64,000 nt of DNA from Aeromicrobium massiliense JC14. Lineage in GTDB: Bacteria > Actinomycetota > Actinomycetes > Propionibacteriales > Nocardioidaceae. Where the stretch lies: positions 124,001 through 188,000 of the forward strand of contig NZ_HE978638.1 in NCBI RefSeq assembly GCF_000312105.1, in the 5' to 3' direction. The notes under the pieces were generated by a model, which was not told the DNA's origin, did no database searches, and saw nothing but the letters and a program-made list of their open reading frames with translations. Of this stretch, positions 51,537-62,689 are shown one piece after another (within the stretch, counting starts at the first letter, position 1; the number at the start of each line of letters is the position of its first letter). A program made the translations under genes and the position numbers.

Positions 51537-54113
51537 TCAGGACTGCTCGGCGGCCTCGAGCGTCGCCTCGACCGCCAGCTCGGGCACGTCGGCGGCGTCC
51601 AGCGCCACGTCGCCGGACACCTTGCCGGCGGCGCGGACGTCGTCCAGCGCCAGGGCGAGCCGGTCGAGGTCCTCCTGCGGGCCGCGCACGGTGAGCGCCG
51701 TGACCGCGGTGCGCTGGCTGACCTTCGCCACGGACTTGGCTCCGCGGACGCCGGCCAGGGCGGCGGCGGCCACGTCGAGCACGCGCTGGTCGGCGGCCGG
51801 GATGCCGAGGTCGTCGGTCGTCGGCCAGGCGGCGCGGTGGATCGAGCCCTCCTGCCACCACGACCAGACCTCCTCGGTCACGTACGGCAGGAACGGCGCG
51901 AGCAGGCGCAGCTGCACCGACAGCGCCTGGGCGAACGCGGCCTTGGCCGACTCGCCACCGGCGTCCGTGCGGCGGGCGCGCTCCTTGACCAGCTCGAGGT
52001 AGTCGTCGCAGAAGTCCCAGAAGAACCTCTCCGTGACCTCCAGGGCCGACGCGTAGTCGTAGGCCTCGAAGTGCTCGGTGGCGGTGGTGACGACCCCGCG
52101 CAGGCGGTCGAGCATCGCCAGGTCGACGGCCTCGGTGACGCGCGCGGCGTCCAGGTACGAGGCGTCGGCGCCCAGGCCGTAGGCGTCCTCGGCGGCCAGC
52201 ACGAACTTGCTGGCGTTGAGCACCTTCATGGCCAGGCGGCGGCCGACCTTCATCTGCGCCTCGTCGAACGGCGAGTCGGCGCCCGGACGGGCCCCGGCCG
52301 CGCGCCAGCGGACGGCGTCGGCCCCGTACTTGGTGAGGATCTCGTCGGGGACGACCACGTTGCCCTTGGACTTGGACATCTTCTTGCGGTCGGGGTCGAC
52401 CACGAAGCCCGACAGCGCCGTGTGCGTCCACGGCACCTGGCCGAACTCCTGGTGCGCGCGGACGACCGTGCTGAACAGCCAGGTGCGGATGATGTCGTGA
52501 CCCTGCGGGCGCAGGTCCATCGGGAACGTGCGCGCGAACAGCTCGGGATCGCGCTCCCAGCCGCACACGATCTGCGGGGTCAGCGACGAGGTCGCCCAGG
52601 TGTCCAGGACGTCCGGGTCGGCCATGAAGCCACCGGGGACGCCGCGCTGGCCCTCGTCGAAGCCGTCGGGCGCCTGCGACGCCGGGTCGACCGGCAGCTG
52701 GTCCTCGCGAGCCAGGATCGGGTCGTCGTAGACCGGCTCGCCGGCCTCGTCGAGGCGGTACCAGACCGGGAACGGGATGCCGAAGAAGCGCTGGCGCGAG
52801 ACGAGCCAGTCGCCGTTGAGGCCCTCGATCCAGTTGGTGAAGCGCGACTGCATGTAGCCGGGCACCCAGGTGATCTCGTCGCCGCGGGCGACGAGCTCCT
52901 TGCGCAGGTCGGCGTCGCGGCCGCCGTTCGCGATGTACCACTGGCGGGTGGAGACGATCTCGAGCGGCTTGTCGCCCTTCTCGTAGAAGTTCGCCATCCG
53001 CTGGGTGGGCTTCGGCTCGCCGTCGAGGTCGCCGCTCTCGCGCAGCGCCTGGACGGTCAGCTCGCGCGCGGTGAACGTCGTCTTGCCGGCCAGCTCGGCG
53101 TAGAGCGCGCGTCCGGCGTCGGTGGCGATCCACTCGGGCACGTCGGGCAGGATGCGGCCGTCGCGGCCGATCACGGTGCGGTTGGGGAGCTGCAGCTCAC
53201 GCCACCACTGCACGTCGGTCAGGTCGCCGAAGGTGCAGCAGTGCACGATGCCCGAGCCCTTGGTGGGGTCGGCCAGCGTGTGCGCGACCACGGGTACCTC
53301 GACGCCGAAGATCGGCGAGGTGGCGGTGGTGCCGAACAGGTGCTGGTAGCGCTCGTCGTCAGGGTGCGCGATCAGCGCGACGGCGGCGGGGGTCAGCTCC
53401 GGACGGGTGGTCTCGACGTGGACCTTCGTGCCGTCGGCGAGGTGGTAGGCGACGCGGTGGTAGGCGCCGGGGTACTCGCGGGCCTCCAGCTCGGCCTGCG
53501 CGACCGCGGTCTGGAACGTGACGTCCCACAGCGTCGGTGCGTCCTGCTGGTACGCCTCGCCGCGGGCCAGGTTGCGCAGGAACGCGCGCTGGCTCGTGGC
53601 CTGGGCCTCGTCGCCGATCGTCGTGTAGGTCTGCGTCCAGTCGACGCTCAGGCCGAGCGTGCGCCACAGCGCCTCGAAGACCTTCTCGTCCTCGACCACC
53701 AGCTGGTTGCACAGCTCGATGAAGTTGCGCCGGCTGATCGGCACCTGCTTCTTCGGGTCCGGCTTCTCCGGCGGCGTGAAGCCGGCGTCGTAGGGCAGCG
53801 ACGGGTCGCAGCGCACGCCGAAGTAGTTCTGCACGCGCCGCTCGGTGGGCAGGCCGTTGTCGTCCCAGCCCATCGGGTAGAACACCTCCTTGCCGCGCAT
53901 GCGCTGGTAGCGCGCGACGAGGTCGGTGTGCGTGTAGCTGAAGACGTGCCCGACGTGCAGCGACCCCGAGACGGTCGGGGGCGGGGTGTCGATCGAGTAG
54001 ACGTCCGCCCGATCCTTGCTGCGGTCGAAGCGGAACGTGCCCTGCTCCTCCCACCGCTGGGACCAGGTGGCCTCCAGGCCCTCGAGGACAGGCTTCTCCG
54101 GCACGGCGTTCAT
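51537..54113 (-). CDS. valS: Valine--tRNA ligase
   Basis: An 858-residue class I aminoacyl-tRNA synthetase. HVGH at residues 53-56 ([13 protein letters not shown]), the [25 protein letters not shown] insert region typical of actinobacterial ValS, a CP1 editing domain ([23 protein letters not shown]) and [10 protein letters not shown] near residue 578 are intact, followed by the anticodon-binding domain and a short C-terminal helical arm. It charges tRNA-Val in the cytosol. It starts 11 nt after the MMPL gene stop. I see no T-box leader. Confidence 0.97.
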   Translation of the reverse strand: MNAVPEKPVLEGLEATWSQRWEEQGTFRFDRSKDRADVYSIDTPPPTVSGSLHVGHVFSYTHTDLVARYQRMRGKEVFYPMGWDDNGLPTERRVQNYFGVRCDPSLPYDAGFTPPEKPDPKKQVPISRRNFIELCNQLVVEDEKVFEALWRTLGLSVDWTQTYTTIGDEAQATSQRAFLRNLARGEAYQQDAPTLWDVTFQTAVAQAELEAREYPGAYHRVAYHLADGTKVHVETTRPELTPAAVALIAHPDDERYQHLFGTTATSPIFGVEVPVVAHTLADPTKGSGIVHCCTFGDLTDVQWWRELQLPNRTVIGRDGRILPDVPEWIATDAGRALYAELAGKTTFTARELTVQALRESGDLDGEPKPTQRMANFYEKGDKPLEIVSTRQWYIANGGRDADLRKELVARGDEITWVPGYMQSRFTNWIEGLNGDWLVSRQRFFGIPFPVWYRLDEAGEPVYDDPILAREDQLPVDPASQAPDGFDEGQRGVPGGFMADPDVLDTWATSSLTPQIVCGWERDPELFARTFPMDLRPQGHDIIRTWLFSTVVRAHQEFGQVPWTHTALSGFVVDPDRKKMSKSKGNVVVPDEILTKYGADAVRWRAAGARPGADSPFDEAQMKVGRRLAMKVLNASKFVLAAEDAYGLGADASYLDAARVTEAVDLAMLDRLRGVVTTATEHFEAYDYASALEVTERFFWDFCDDYLELVKERARRTDAGGESAKAAFAQALSVQLRLLAPFLPYVTEEVWSWWQEGSIHRAAWPTTDDLGIPAADQRVLDVAAAALAGVRGAKSVAKVSQRTAVTALTVRGPQEDLDRLALALDDVRAAGKVSGDVALDAADVPELAVEATLEAAEQS

Positions 54114-54124
54114 GAGGCCTGAGT

Positions 54125-56236
54125 CTAGGTGCGGACCGCCTCACGACTCTGCTCGGGCGGCGTCTTGGCCGGACCGTCGGTGCGCCACAGCCGGCTCGGC
54201 CACCAGATGTGGCGTCCGAGGTCGAGGTTCAGCGCCGTCACGAGCACCGAGCGGACGATGATCGTGTCGAGCAGGACACCGAGCGCGACCACGAGCCCGA
54301 GCTCGGCCAGGAAGACGATCGGCAGCGTCGCCAGGGCGGCGAACGTGCCCGCCAGGACGAGTCCGGCGGAGGTGATCACGCCGCCGGTGGCGGCCAGCCC
54401 GAGCAGCGCCCCGCGTCTCGTGCCGTGGCGCAGCGCCTCCTCGCGGACGCGGGTCATGAGGAAGATGTTGTAGTCGATGCCCAGCGCCACCAGGAACACG
54501 AACGCGAACAGCGGGAACGACGTGTCGGCCCCCGCGAAGCCGAGCAGGTGGCGGAAGATCAGGGCGCTCAGCCCCAACGCGGCGCCGAACGAGAGCACCA
54601 CCGTGCCGAGCAGGATGAGCGGTGCCGCGATCGACCGGAGCAGCACGCCCAGGATGATCAGCACCGCGACCAGCACGATCGGGATGATCAGCGCGTTGTC
54701 GTTCGACGAGGCCCGCTGCACGTCGAGGTTGACCGCCGTCGCCCCGCCCACGAGCGCGTCCGCGCCGTCGACGGTGTGCAGCGTCTCGCGAGCCCGGTCG
54801 ATCGTGTCGGCCGCGGCGTCGGAGTCGGCCGGGTCGGCGAGCGTGGCCTCGACGTACGCCAGCCCGTCGCGGACCACGGGCTCGGTCACGGTGCCCGGCG
54901 CGATGCCGTCGACGTCGCCCAGGGCGGCGGCGACGTCGTCGGCCGCGTCGGCGTCGGCCACCACCTGGACGGGGTTGCCCGCGCCGCCGGGGAAGTGCTC
55001 GGCGAGCACCTCGCCGGCCGCGATCGAGGGCTGGTCGGAGGTGAAGGTGTCGGCGTTGGACAGGCCGGTGGCGTTGAGCTGGACGATGCCGATCGCGCAG
55101 GCGGCCAGGACGAGGCTGGTGGTGATCCACACGGTGCGCGGGCGCCGGTCGATGCGGCGTCCGATGCGGCCCCACATCGTCCGCTCGCCGCGGTCGGGGT
55201 CGCCGTGGTGCGGCACGAGCGGCCAGAACACCCAGCGCCCGAAGATGACGAGCAGCGCGGGCAGCAGGGTGAGCATGACGACGAGGGCGACCACGATGCC
55301 GGCGGCGGTCACCGGGCCGAGGCTGCTGGTGGAGTTCATCTCGGCGAACAGCAGGCACAGCAGGCCGACCACGACCGTCGCCCCGGAGGCGATGATCGCC
55401 GGACCGGCGTGGCGCAGCGCGTGGGCCATCGCCTCGTGCCGGTCCTCGAAGTGGTGCAGCTCCTCGCGGTAGCGGGCGATGAGCAGCAGCGCGTAGTCGG
55501 TGCCGGCGCCGAACACGAGCACGGTGAGGATGCCCGCGCTCTGTGCGTTGACCGTGAGCCCGGCGTCGGCCAGCAGGTAGACCACGCCCTGGGCGATGCC
55601 CAGGCTGACCACCCCGCAGAACAGCGGGATGAGCCACAGCACGGGACTCCGGTAGGTCAGCAGGAGCATGATCACGACGACGCCCACCGCGGCGAGCAGC
55701 AGGATGCCGTCGATGCCGGCGAACGCGTCGGCCTGGTCGGCACCGAGCGCCGCCGGACCGGCCAGGTGCACGGTGAGCCCGTCGGGGGCGCCGTCCTCGG
55801 CCACGTCGCGCAGGTCGTCGACGAGGTCGGGCAGCGCGTCCCAGCCGTCCTGCCCGACGGTCAGCGTGACGACGAGCTGGGCCGCCTCGCCGTCCTCGGA
55901 CGGGATCGGGCCGACCACCGGCGCCGAGACGGTGTCGACGTCGGCGACCTCCTTGGCGTCCTCGGCCACCGCCGCGAGGTCCTGCGGGGTGAGGCCGCCC
56001 GGTCGCGTGTAGAGCAGCACCGCGGGGACGGCGTCGGGGTCGGAGAACGCCGACGACTGCTCGATGACCTGGGTCGACTCGGCCGAGCCGGGCAGCCAGG
56101 AGCCGACGTCGTTGTCCTCGACCTCGGTCAGCCTGCTCCCCAGCGAGCCGAAGATGCCGGTCAGCACGAGGGCGACGACGAGGACCGCCCACTTGGTCCA
56201 GCGGTGGGTGATCCACCCGGATGTCGAACGGGACAT
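54125..56236 (-). CDS. MMPL-family membrane transporter (RND superfamily)
   Basis: A 703-residue protein with the RND/MMPL plan: one N-terminal helix, a large extracytoplasmic loop (about residues 35-165), five helices, a loop, then the second half repeated. The transport-essential Asp-Tyr pairs are in [19 protein letters not shown] and [18 protein letters not shown]. Actinobacterial members export lipids, siderophores or drugs; the substrate here is unknown. It lies upstream of valS in the same direction, which probably reflects position more than function. Confidence 0.92.
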   Translation of the reverse strand: MSRSTSGWITHRWTKWAVLVVALVLTGIFGSLGSRLTEVEDNDVGSWLPGSAESTQVIEQSSAFSDPDAVPAVLLYTRPGGLTPQDLAAVAEDAKEVADVDTVSAPVVGPIPSEDGEAAQLVVTLTVGQDGWDALPDLVDDLRDVAEDGAPDGLTVHLAGPAALGADQADAFAGIDGILLLAAVGVVVIMLLLTYRSPVLWLIPLFCGVVSLGIAQGVVYLLADAGLTVNAQSAGILTVLVFGAGTDYALLLIARYREELHHFEDRHEAMAHALRHAGPAIIASGATVVVGLLCLLFAEMNSTSSLGPVTAAGIVVALVVMLTLLPALLVIFGRWVFWPLVPHHGDPDRGERTMWGRIGRRIDRRPRTVWITTSLVLAACAIGIVQLNATGLSNADTFTSDQPSIAAGEVLAEHFPGGAGNPVQVVADADAADDVAAALGDVDGIAPGTVTEPVVRDGLAYVEATLADPADSDAAADTIDRARETLHTVDGADALVGGATAVNLDVQRASSNDNALIIPIVLVAVLIILGVLLRSIAAPLILLGTVVLSFGAALGLSALIFRHLLGFAGADTSFPLFAFVFLVALGIDYNIFLMTRVREEALRHGTRRGALLGLAATGGVITSAGLVLAGTFAALATLPIVFLAELGLVVALGVLLDTIIVRSVLVTALNLDLGRHIWWPSRLWRTDGPAKTPPEQSREAVRT

Positions 56237-56385
56237 GGGCGCTCCTGAGCACGTGAGATGGGGGCGTCCCGAGCACGACCAGGTCAGGTCCCATCATGCG
56301 CCTGACCACCGACAGGATCGATACCCGGAAGAACCCTGGTCTCGCCCCTGGGACCTCGCTGGCCGCGCCTGGGATACTGGGCGCG
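56237..56385. promoter_or_regulatory. Divergent promoter region of the MMPL gene and folC
   Basis: The folC side holds GATACT (56373-56378), ending 7 nt before the folC ATG (probable leaderless start). On the MMPL side, GGAGCGCC lies just before the ATG. No further dyad convinced me. Confidence 0.5.
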
Positions 56386-57735
56386 ATGAGACCTACCTAT
56401 GCCGAGGTCGAGCGGGCCCTCCTGGGCCGCTGGCCCGAGACCAAGCTCGAGCCCTCCCTCGACCGCATCCGCGCGCTGATGGACCTGCTGGGCGAGCCCC
56501 AGCGGGCCTACCCCGTCGTGCAGCTGACCGGCACGAACGGCAAGACGTCCACCAGCCGCATGATCGACGCGCTGCTGCGCGAGCGCCAGCTCCGCACGGG
56601 CCGGTTCACCAGCCCGCACCTGGTCTCGATGACCGAGCGCATCACGCTCGACGGCGAGCCGCTGAGCGAGGACGCCTTCGTGGACGCCTTCGCCGACGTG
56701 GCCGCGTACGCGCAGATCGTCGACGACTCCTCGGCGCAGCACGGCGGGGCGCCGCTGTCGTTCTTCGAGACCGTCGTGGCCATGGCCTACGCCGCGTTCG
56801 CCGACGCCCCGGTCGACGTCGCCGTCGTCGAGGTCGGCATGGGCGGCACGTGGGACGCCACGAGCGTCGCCGAGGCCTCGCTCGCGGTCATCACGCCGAT
56901 CGACGTCGACCACGCCAAGTACCTGGGCGACTCGCCCGAGCTGGTGGCGGTCGAGAAGGCCGGCATCATCCACGCCGGCGCGCAGGCGGTCATCGCCGAG
57001 CAGCGTCCCGAGGTGCTGGACGTCCTGCTGCGTCGCGCCGCCGAGGTCGGCGCCACGGTGCACCGCCAGGGCGTCGACTTCGGCGTGGCCGAGCGGGTGC
57101 CCGCGCTCGGCGGACAGGTCATCACCCTCGACGGGCTGGGCCGGCGCTACGAGGACGTCTTCCTGCCGCTGCACGGCGCCCACCAGGCGCAGAACGCGGC
57201 CGTCGCCCTCGCGGCGGTCGAGGCGTTCACCGGGTCCGGCGAGCTCGAGCCCGCCCTGGTCGAGGCGGCGTTCGCCTCCGTCACGTCGCCCGGACGCCTC
57301 GAGGTCGTGCGCCGCAGCCCGACCGTGCTGCTCGACGCCGCCCACAACCCGCACGGCGCGGCGGCGCTGGTCGACGCGGTGCAGGAGGCGTTCGCGTTCA
57401 GCCCGCTCGTCGGCGTCGTCGGCATGATGGCCGACAAGGACGTCGACGGCATCCTGCGCGTGCTCGAGCCCCTGCTGGCCACGATCGTCGTCACGCAGAG
57501 CTCCTCGGACCGCTCGATGCCGGCCGCCGAGCTGGCCGAGGTCGCCACCGACCTGTTCGGCGAGGACCGCGTCGTCCTGGCCCCCGGACTGGACGACGCG
57601 CTGGCCACCGCGATCAACCTGGCCGAGTCCGCCGAGGGCTACGAGGACGCGCTCGGCAGCGGCGGCGTGCTGGTGACCGGCTCGGTCGTCACCGTCGGCG
57701 AGGCCCGCGTGCTGCTCGGGAGCGGTGCCGCGTGA
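56386..57735 (+). CDS. folC: Folylpolyglutamate synthase / dihydrofolate synthase
   Basis: A 449-residue Mur-ligase-fold enzyme that adds glutamate to folates. The P-loop VVQLTGTNGKTSTSR, the SPHLVSMTERI folate-site segment, VAVVEVGMGGTWDATSV, TPIDVDHAKYLGDS and LLDAAHNPHGAAAL are conserved. The ATG at 56386 gives the typical RPTYAEVERALLGRWPE start; the longer frame from 56296 is non-coding by character. It is in one operon with the DUF4233 gene (GTGA overlap). In mycobacteria folC also follows valS. Confidence 0.95.
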   Translation: MRPTYAEVERALLGRWPETKLEPSLDRIRALMDLLGEPQRAYPVVQLTGTNGKTSTSRMIDALLRERQLRTGRFTSPHLVSMTERITLDGEPLSEDAFVDAFADVAAYAQIVDDSSAQHGGAPLSFFETVVAMAYAAFADAPVDVAVVEVGMGGTWDATSVAEASLAVITPIDVDHAKYLGDSPELVAVEKAGIIHAGAQAVIAEQRPEVLDVLLRRAAEVGATVHRQGVDFGVAERVPALGGQVITLDGLGRRYEDVFLPLHGAHQAQNAAVALAAVEAFTGSGELEPALVEAAFASVTSPGRLEVVRRSPTVLLDAAHNPHGAAALVDAVQEAFAFSPLVGVVGMMADKDVDGILRVLEPLLATIVVTQSSSDRSMPAAELAEVATDLFGEDRVVLAPGLDDALATAINLAESAEGYEDALGSGGVLVTGSVVTVGEARVLLGSGAA

Positions 57736-58079
57736 AGCACATGTGCCAGGCCATCCTGGTCTTCGAGGCGATCCTGCTCGGGCTGTCGATCCCGATCCTG
57801 ATCCAGGTCGCCGACGTCTCGACCGGCACCGCCGTGACCGTGTGCTCGGTGCTGGCCGTGCTCGCCCTGCTGACCACCGGCCTGTTCCGCCGCGGCGCGG
57901 TCGGCGACGTGCTGGGCTGGGCGGTGCAGGTCGGCTTCGTCGCCCTGGGCCTGCTGCACCCGGCGTTCTTCTTCGTGGGCGGCCTGTTCGCGCTGCTCTA
58001 CTGGGCCGGCTGGGCGCTCGGGCGCAAGATCGTGGCCGACCGCGAGCGCTGGGCCGCGGAGGGCCGCGAGCCCGCCTGA
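57732..58079 (+). CDS. DUF4233 membrane protein
   Basis: A 115-residue protein with four hydrophobic helices (AILVFEAILLGLSIPILIQV; AVTVCSVLAVLALLTTGLF; VGFVALGLLHPAFFFVGGLF; ALLYWAGWALG) and a short charged tail. This family is found next to folC in many actinobacteria and has no known function. Its GTG overlaps the folC stop. Confidence 0.88.
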   Translation: MKHMCQAILVFEAILLGLSIPILIQVADVSTGTAVTVCSVLAVLALLTTGLFRRGAVGDVLGWAVQVGFVALGLLHPAFFFVGGLFALLYWAGWALGRKIVADRERWAAEGREPA

Positions 58080-58119
58080 GCCCGGTGGCGCGCGTCACAC
58101 CCCGCCGTACAGTGGGGTC

Positions 58120-58809
58120 GTGGTCCGTGCACTGGTGGTCGCCGACGAGGTCGTGGAGCAGCTCTACGACGTCTCGGTCCAGCGCTACCGTCCCGACCTC
58201 GTGCTCGCCGCCGGCGACCTGCCCTGGGCGTACCTGGAGTTCCTGTCGTCGGCGCTCGACGTCCCCGTCGTGTTCGTGCCGGGCAACCACGACGCGGCGA
58301 TCCCCACGGTCCGCCGCGGTCTCGGTGGCGGCCTGTTCGAGGCCGGCCTGCCGGTCGACGCGCCGCGGCCGCACGGCTGCCTCAACGCCGACGAGCGCGT
58401 GGTGGAGGTCGCCGGCCTGCGCATCGCCGGGCTCGGCGGATGCGTGCGCTACAACGACGGTCCGCACCAGTACACGCAGAAGCAGTACCACCGGCGCGCC
58501 CGCCGGCTCGCCCGCCGGGCCGACCGTGCCGGGGGACCGATCGACGTCCTGCTGACCCATGCGCCGCCGCTCGGCCTGGGTGACGAGCCCGACCCGTGCC
58601 ACGTCGGCGTCGAGGCGCTGCACGGCACGCTCGACCGGCTCGAGCCGACCTGGCACCTCCACGGGCACATCCACCCCTACGGGCACCCGCGTCCCGACCG
58701 CACCGTCGGACGCACCACGATCCGCAACGTCGTGCCCTGGACGATGCTCGACGTCGCCCCGCGCGACGCGCACACCGAGATGCTGCACGCCCTGCGGAGG
58801 GTGGGCTGA
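58120..58809 (+). CDS. Metallophosphoesterase
   Basis: A 229-residue calcineurin-like phosphoesterase. The di-metal motifs are LVVADEV (normally D-x-H, so the first site is altered), VLAAGDLPW, VPGNHDAA, LLTHAPP and HLHGHIHPYG. The missing His in the first motif is notable but occurs in some members. The substrate is unknown. TACAGT (58108-58113) is 6 nt before the GTG. It is followed at 2 nt by the ParB-like gene and probably shares an operon with it. Confidence 0.87.
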   Translation: MVRALVVADEVVEQLYDVSVQRYRPDLVLAAGDLPWAYLEFLSSALDVPVVFVPGNHDAAIPTVRRGLGGGLFEAGLPVDAPRPHGCLNADERVVEVAGLRIAGLGGCVRYNDGPHQYTQKQYHRRARRLARRADRAGGPIDVLLTHAPPLGLGDEPDPCHVGVEALHGTLDRLEPTWHLHGHIHPYGHPRPDRTVGRTTIRNVVPWTMLDVAPRDAHTEMLHALRRVG

Positions 58810-58811
58810 CG

Positions 58812-59696
58812 ATGCCCGTGCGCGACACCGGCTCGCCCCGCGCGGACGCCGAGAACGACTTCATCCGGGCCCGCCGCCACCAGGTGCTGTCCGCCCTGGC
58901 CGGCTGGCTGCGCAACGACACGCACGACGTCGTGCAGTCGCTCTCGTTCGACGAGGCGGTCGAGGCGCTCGGCCGCCGTGGCGAGACCTACCGCGGCACG
59001 CAGGTCATCCCGCTCGACGCGATCATCGGGTCGGTCGACCGCATGCGTGACTTCGACCGCCGCTTCCGGCCCACGTCCAGCAAGAGCCGGCAGCGCTGGG
59101 AGCGTCTGGCCCGGGCGAGCCGCACCGGCGAGACGATCCCGCCGATCGACGTCTACCAGCTGGGGGACTACTACTTCGTGCGCGACGGGCACCACCGCGT
59201 CTCGGTGGCCCGCGCGCTCAACCTCGACGTCATCGAGGCCAACGTCACCGAGGTGCTGACGATGCTGTCGCCGGTGGAGTTCTCGCGCCGCGAGCAGCTC
59301 GAGCGCAAGCACTGGCGGCGCATCTTCCTCGAGCGCGTGCCGCTCAGTCGCGAGCGGCGCTCGCACATCGAGGTCACCGACCCGGTGCACTACGGCTGGC
59401 TCGCCGAGATGGTCGAGGCCTGGGGCGCGCGGCTCATGCACTCCGAGGAGGCGTACCACGACCGAGCCACCGTCGCGTCGCGCTGGTACGCGGAGGACTT
59501 CACCCCGGTGCTGGAGATGATCGAGGACGCCGGCGTGCGCGGCGAGGACGAGACCGAGGCCGACGCCTACATGCGCGTCTCGGGGGAGCGGTACCGGCTG
59601 ATCCGTGAGCACGAGTGGAACCGCGACATCATGGCCCAGGTCACCCGGCGCCGCCGTCGTCCCCGGCGCAAGCAGGACGACCCGACCCGTCTGTGA
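58812..59696 (+). CDS. ParB-like nuclease domain protein
   Basis: A 294-residue protein with a ParB/Srx-like core: VIPLDAIIGSVDRMRDFDRRFRPT, then PPIDVYQLGDYYFVRDGHHRVSVARAL, the last matching the box II motif GHHR of ParB-like CTPase/nuclease folds. The C-terminal half is helical and ends in a basic tail (RRRRRPRRK). It lacks the helix-turn-helix of true ParB, so it is not a chromosome-partition ParB. Function unknown. It is conserved in many actinobacteria as a stand-alone gene. Confidence 0.82.
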   Translation: MPVRDTGSPRADAENDFIRARRHQVLSALAGWLRNDTHDVVQSLSFDEAVEALGRRGETYRGTQVIPLDAIIGSVDRMRDFDRRFRPTSSKSRQRWERLARASRTGETIPPIDVYQLGDYYFVRDGHHRVSVARALNLDVIEANVTEVLTMLSPVEFSRREQLERKHWRRIFLERVPLSRERRSHIEVTDPVHYGWLAEMVEAWGARLMHSEEAYHDRATVASRWYAEDFTPVLEMIEDAGVRGEDETEADAYMRVSGERYRLIREHEWNRDIMAQVTRRRRRPRRKQDDPTRL

Positions 59697-59708
59697 CGGG
59701 CCGGGTCG
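59678..59708. terminator. Terminator between the ParB-like and sugC-like genes
   Basis: A 13-bp stem (59678-59690 with 59696-59708, one mismatch) and a 5-nt loop, overlapping the last codons of the ParB-like gene. The convergent sugC-like gene stops at 59724, so it may serve both. Confidence 0.72.
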
Positions 59709-59723
59709 CGGCGCCTGCGGGTC

Positions 59724-60899
59724 TCAGTCGACGCGGGCGGTGAGGTTGTCGCCGCTCTTGGGGTCGAACACCTGGATCTTGCTGGTGTCGATCCACAGCT
59801 TGGCCGGCTGGCCGGCCCGCACCCCGGACGTGGGCTCGAGGCGGGCGGTGACCTGCACGCCGCCGACGCCCATCTCCGCGCCGGTGTCGCGGGCCAGCTC
59901 GTCCAGCCCGCCGCTGCTGCCCAGCTGGGCGTCGACGGTGAAGTAGGCGAACACGTCCGAGCCCATCGACTCGACCAGGTCGACGGTGACCTCGGTGGTG
60001 CCGCCCTTCGACGGGTCGGCCACCAGGGCGGCGTCCTCGAAGTGCTCGGGGCGCAGGCCCACGATGACCTCACGGCCCTTCGCGTTCGCCTCGACCGCGC
60101 GCCGGCGGTCGTCGGGCAGGGCCAGGTCGCCGAGCGGGCTGTGCAGCACGCCGCCGTCGAGCGTGGCCGGCAGGAAGTTCATCGACGGGCTGCCGATGAA
60201 GCCCGCGACGAACAGGTTGGCCGGGTGGTCGTAGAGGAACGCCGGGCTGCCGACCTGCTGCACGATGCCGCCGCGCATGACGACCACCCGGTCGCCCAGC
60301 GTCATGGCCTCGGTCTGGTCGTGGGTGACGTACAGCGTCGTGGTGCCCAGCTTCTTCTGGATGCGCGAGACCTGCGTGCGCATCTGCACGCGCAGCTTGG
60401 CGTCCAGGTTCGACAGCGGCTCGTCCATGAGGAACGCCTTGGGCTGGCGGACGATCGCTCGTCCCATCGCGACGCGCTGGCGCTGGCCGCCGGACAGGTT
60501 GGCCGGGCGGCGCTCCAGGTGCTGGGTCAGCTCGAGCATCTCGGCGGCCTCGCCGACCTTCTGCCGGATGGTGTTCTTGTCGGTGCCCGCGAGGGTCAGC
60601 GGGAACGCCATGTTCTCGAACACCGTCATGTGCGGGTACAGCGCGTAGGACTGGAACACCATCGCGATGTCGCGGTCCTTGGGCGCCTTGTCGTTGACGA
60701 CCTTGCCGTCGATGCGCAGCTCGCCGGAGCTGATGTCCTCGAGCCCGGCGACCATGTTGAGGGTGGTCGACTTCCCGCAGCCCGACGGGCCCACGAGGAT
60801 GATGAACTCCCCGTCGGCGATCTCGAGGTTGAGGTGGTCGACGGCGAGCGCGCCGTCGGGGTAGCGCTTGACGACGTTGTCCAGGACGATCTCGGCCAC
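59724..60899 (-). CDS. sugC: Trehalose-type ABC importer, ATP-binding subunit SugC
   Basis: A 391-residue MalK/UgpC-type ATPase, very close in length and sequence to mycobacterial SugC: MAEIVLDNVVKRYPDG, Walker A GPSGCGKST, DRDIAMVFQSYALYPHMTV, signature LSGGQRQRVAMGRAI, FLMDEPLSNLDAKLR, and a C-terminal regulatory OB-fold domain (VIVGLRPEHFEDAAL). It powers uptake through SugA/SugB. AAAGGAG precedes the GTG. It is last of four genes. Confidence 0.92.
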   Translation of the reverse strand: MAEIVLDNVVKRYPDGALAVDHLNLEIADGEFIILVGPSGCGKSTTLNMVAGLEDISSGELRIDGKVVNDKAPKDRDIAMVFQSYALYPHMTVFENMAFPLTLAGTDKNTIRQKVGEAAEMLELTQHLERRPANLSGGQRQRVAMGRAIVRQPKAFLMDEPLSNLDAKLRVQMRTQVSRIQKKLGTTTLYVTHDQTEAMTLGDRVVVMRGGIVQQVGSPAFLYDHPANLFVAGFIGSPSMNFLPATLDGGVLHSPLGDLALPDDRRRAVEANAKGREVIVGLRPEHFEDAALVADPSKGGTTEVTVDLVESMGSDVFAYFTVDAQLGSSGGLDELARDTGAEMGVGGVQVTARLEPTSGVRAGQPAKLWIDTSKIQVFDPKSGDNLTARVD

Positions 60900-60917
60900 G
60901 GTCGGCTCCTTTGCTGG

Positions 60918-61754
60918 TCAGCCCTTGACGGCACCGGACGTGAGCCCGGCGACGATGCGGCGCTGGAAGAACAGGACGAAGAGGATGATCGGGATGGTGA
61001 TGACGACCGCTCCGGCGGCGATCGCGGCGGTCGGCTTCTCGAACGTGGTGGCGCCGGTGAAGTAGGACAGCGCCGCCGGCACGGTCCGGGCGTTCGAGGA
61101 GGACGTCAGCGAGATGGCGAACAGGAAGTCGTTCCAGCAGGAGATGAAGACCAGGATCGCCGTGGTGAACACGCCCGGCAGTGCCAGCGGCGCGATCACC
61201 TTGCGGAAGGCCTGGAACGGCGTGGCGCCGTCCATCTTGGCCGCCTTCTCCAGCTCCCACGGGATCTCGCGGAAGAACGCCGACAGCGTGTAGATCGCCA
61301 GCGGCAGCGCGAACGTGATGTACGGGACGATCAGGCCGAGCCAGGTGTCGAAGATGCCGATCGCCGTCTCGATGCGGAACAGCGGCGTGACCAGGGCGAT
61401 CTGCGGGAACATCGCGATCAGCAGCGAGATGCCGACGATCGAGCGCTTGCCCGGGAAGTCCAGGCGGGCGATCGCGTAGGCGGCCATCGTGCCCAGGATC
61501 AGCGCGACGAAGGTCGAGATCAGGCAGATGCCGATCGAGTTGAACAGCGCCCGCAGGAAGTCGTCGTTGTTGAAGATCTGGTCGTAGGCGTCCCAGGTGA
61601 TGGCGGTCGGCAGGAAGTTGCCGTCGTTCAGCGTGCCGTCGGTCTTGAGCGACAGCGACACGATCCAGACGACGGGCACCAGGGCGTAGAGCAGGACGAC
61701 GAGGTCGACGGCCGCCCAGGCGGCCTTCCTGCGGGGCGTCTCGATGGTGCTCAT
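60918..61754 (-). CDS. sugB: Trehalose-type ABC importer, permease SugB
   Basis: A 278-residue MalG-type permease with six helices and the EAA coupling loop ([26 protein letters not shown]). The C-terminal [20 protein letters not shown] is typical of the family. The ATG overlaps the SugA-type stop (ATGA), with GAGGAG upstream. Confidence 0.92.
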   Translation of the reverse strand: MSTIETPRRKAAWAAVDLVVLLYALVPVVWIVSLSLKTDGTLNDGNFLPTAITWDAYDQIFNNDDFLRALFNSIGICLISTFVALILGTMAAYAIARLDFPGKRSIVGISLLIAMFPQIALVTPLFRIETAIGIFDTWLGLIVPYITFALPLAIYTLSAFFREIPWELEKAAKMDGATPFQAFRKVIAPLALPGVFTTAILVFISCWNDFLFAISLTSSSNARTVPAALSYFTGATTFEKPTAAIAAGAVVITIPIILFVLFFQRRIVAGLTSGAVKG

Positions 61755-62689
61755 CGCTTCTCCTCGCTCGCACCGGGCGCCGCGGCGCCGAACAGCTTGA
61801 TGAACACGAACGCGATGATGGCGATGCTGAGGAAGATCAGCACCGACATCGTGGACCCGATGCCGAGGTTGAGGCCCCGGATGAGGTTGTTGTAGGCGAT
61901 CACCGACACCGACGAGGTGTTGTTGGCGCCGCTGGTCAGCACGAAGATGTTGTCGAAGATGCGGAAGGCGTCCAGCGCGCGGAACAGCAGCGCCACGAGG
62001 ATCGCCGGCTTGATGAGCGGCACCGTGACCCGCCAGAACCGCTGCCAGGCGTTGGCGCCGTCCATCGACGCGGCCTTGAGCAGGTCCTCGGGGACGAGCG
62101 CGAGGCCGGCCATGAGCAGCAGCGCCATGAACGGGGTGGTCTTCCAGACCTCGCTGAGGATGATGATCCACAGCGAGCTCCACTGCTCGGTCAGCGGTGC
62201 GTTGTCGCCGGCCAGCCAGCCGAGGTCCTGGGTCCAGGCGAAGCGCCAGCTGAACGCCGCGACGACGGTGACGATCGCGTACGGCACGAGGGCCGCGGTG
62301 CGGACCAGGCCGCGTCCGACGATCGTGCGGTGCATGACGATCGCCAGCGCCATGCCGAGGGCCAGCTCGACGATCGTGCTGACCACGGTGATGAAGACCG
62401 TGACGCCGAAGGCGCTCCACCACAGGTCGCTGGTGAGCACGGTGACGTAGTTGTCGAAGCCGATGAACTCGTTGTCGTCCGGGGTGCGCAGGTCGGCGCG
62501 GAAGAACGACAGGTAGATGGCGTAGAGGATGGGGTAGGCGCAGACGGCGAGCATGACCACGACGGCGGGGGCGCACAGCATCAGCCCCAGGCGGCGCTCG
62601 GCACGCTGTCCCTCGGTGTACTTCTGGCGGGCGTACTGCGCCTCGGCCTCGGCCTCGGCGCCGGCCTGCGGCGGGAGCGTGGACGTCAC
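61751..62689 (-). CDS. sugA: Trehalose-type ABC importer, permease SugA
   Basis: A 312-residue MalF-type permease, strongly similar to mycobacterial SugA across [52 protein letters not shown], the EAA loop ([17 protein letters not shown]), [19 protein letters not shown] and the end KLFGAAAPG. The GTG start overlaps the lpqY-type stop, so all membrane components are co-translated. Confidence 0.93.
   Translation of the reverse strand: MTSTLPPQAGAEAEAEAQYARQKYTEGQRAERRLGLMLCAPAVVVMLAVCAYPILYAIYLSFFRADLRTPDDNEFIGFDNYVTVLTSDLWWSAFGVTVFITVVSTIVELALGMALAIVMHRTIVGRGLVRTAALVPYAIVTVVAAFSWRFAWTQDLGWLAGDNAPLTEQWSSLWIIILSEVWKTTPFMALLLMAGLALVPEDLLKAASMDGANAWQRFWRVTVPLIKPAILVALLFRALDAFRIFDNIFVLTSGANNTSSVSVIAYNNLIRGLNLGIGSTMSVLIFLSIAIIAFVFIKLFGAAAPGASEEKR

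Noticed and set aside
58812-59696. True chromosome-partition ParB
   Set aside because: It has the ParB-like core but no helix-turn-helix, no partner parA and no parS site in view.
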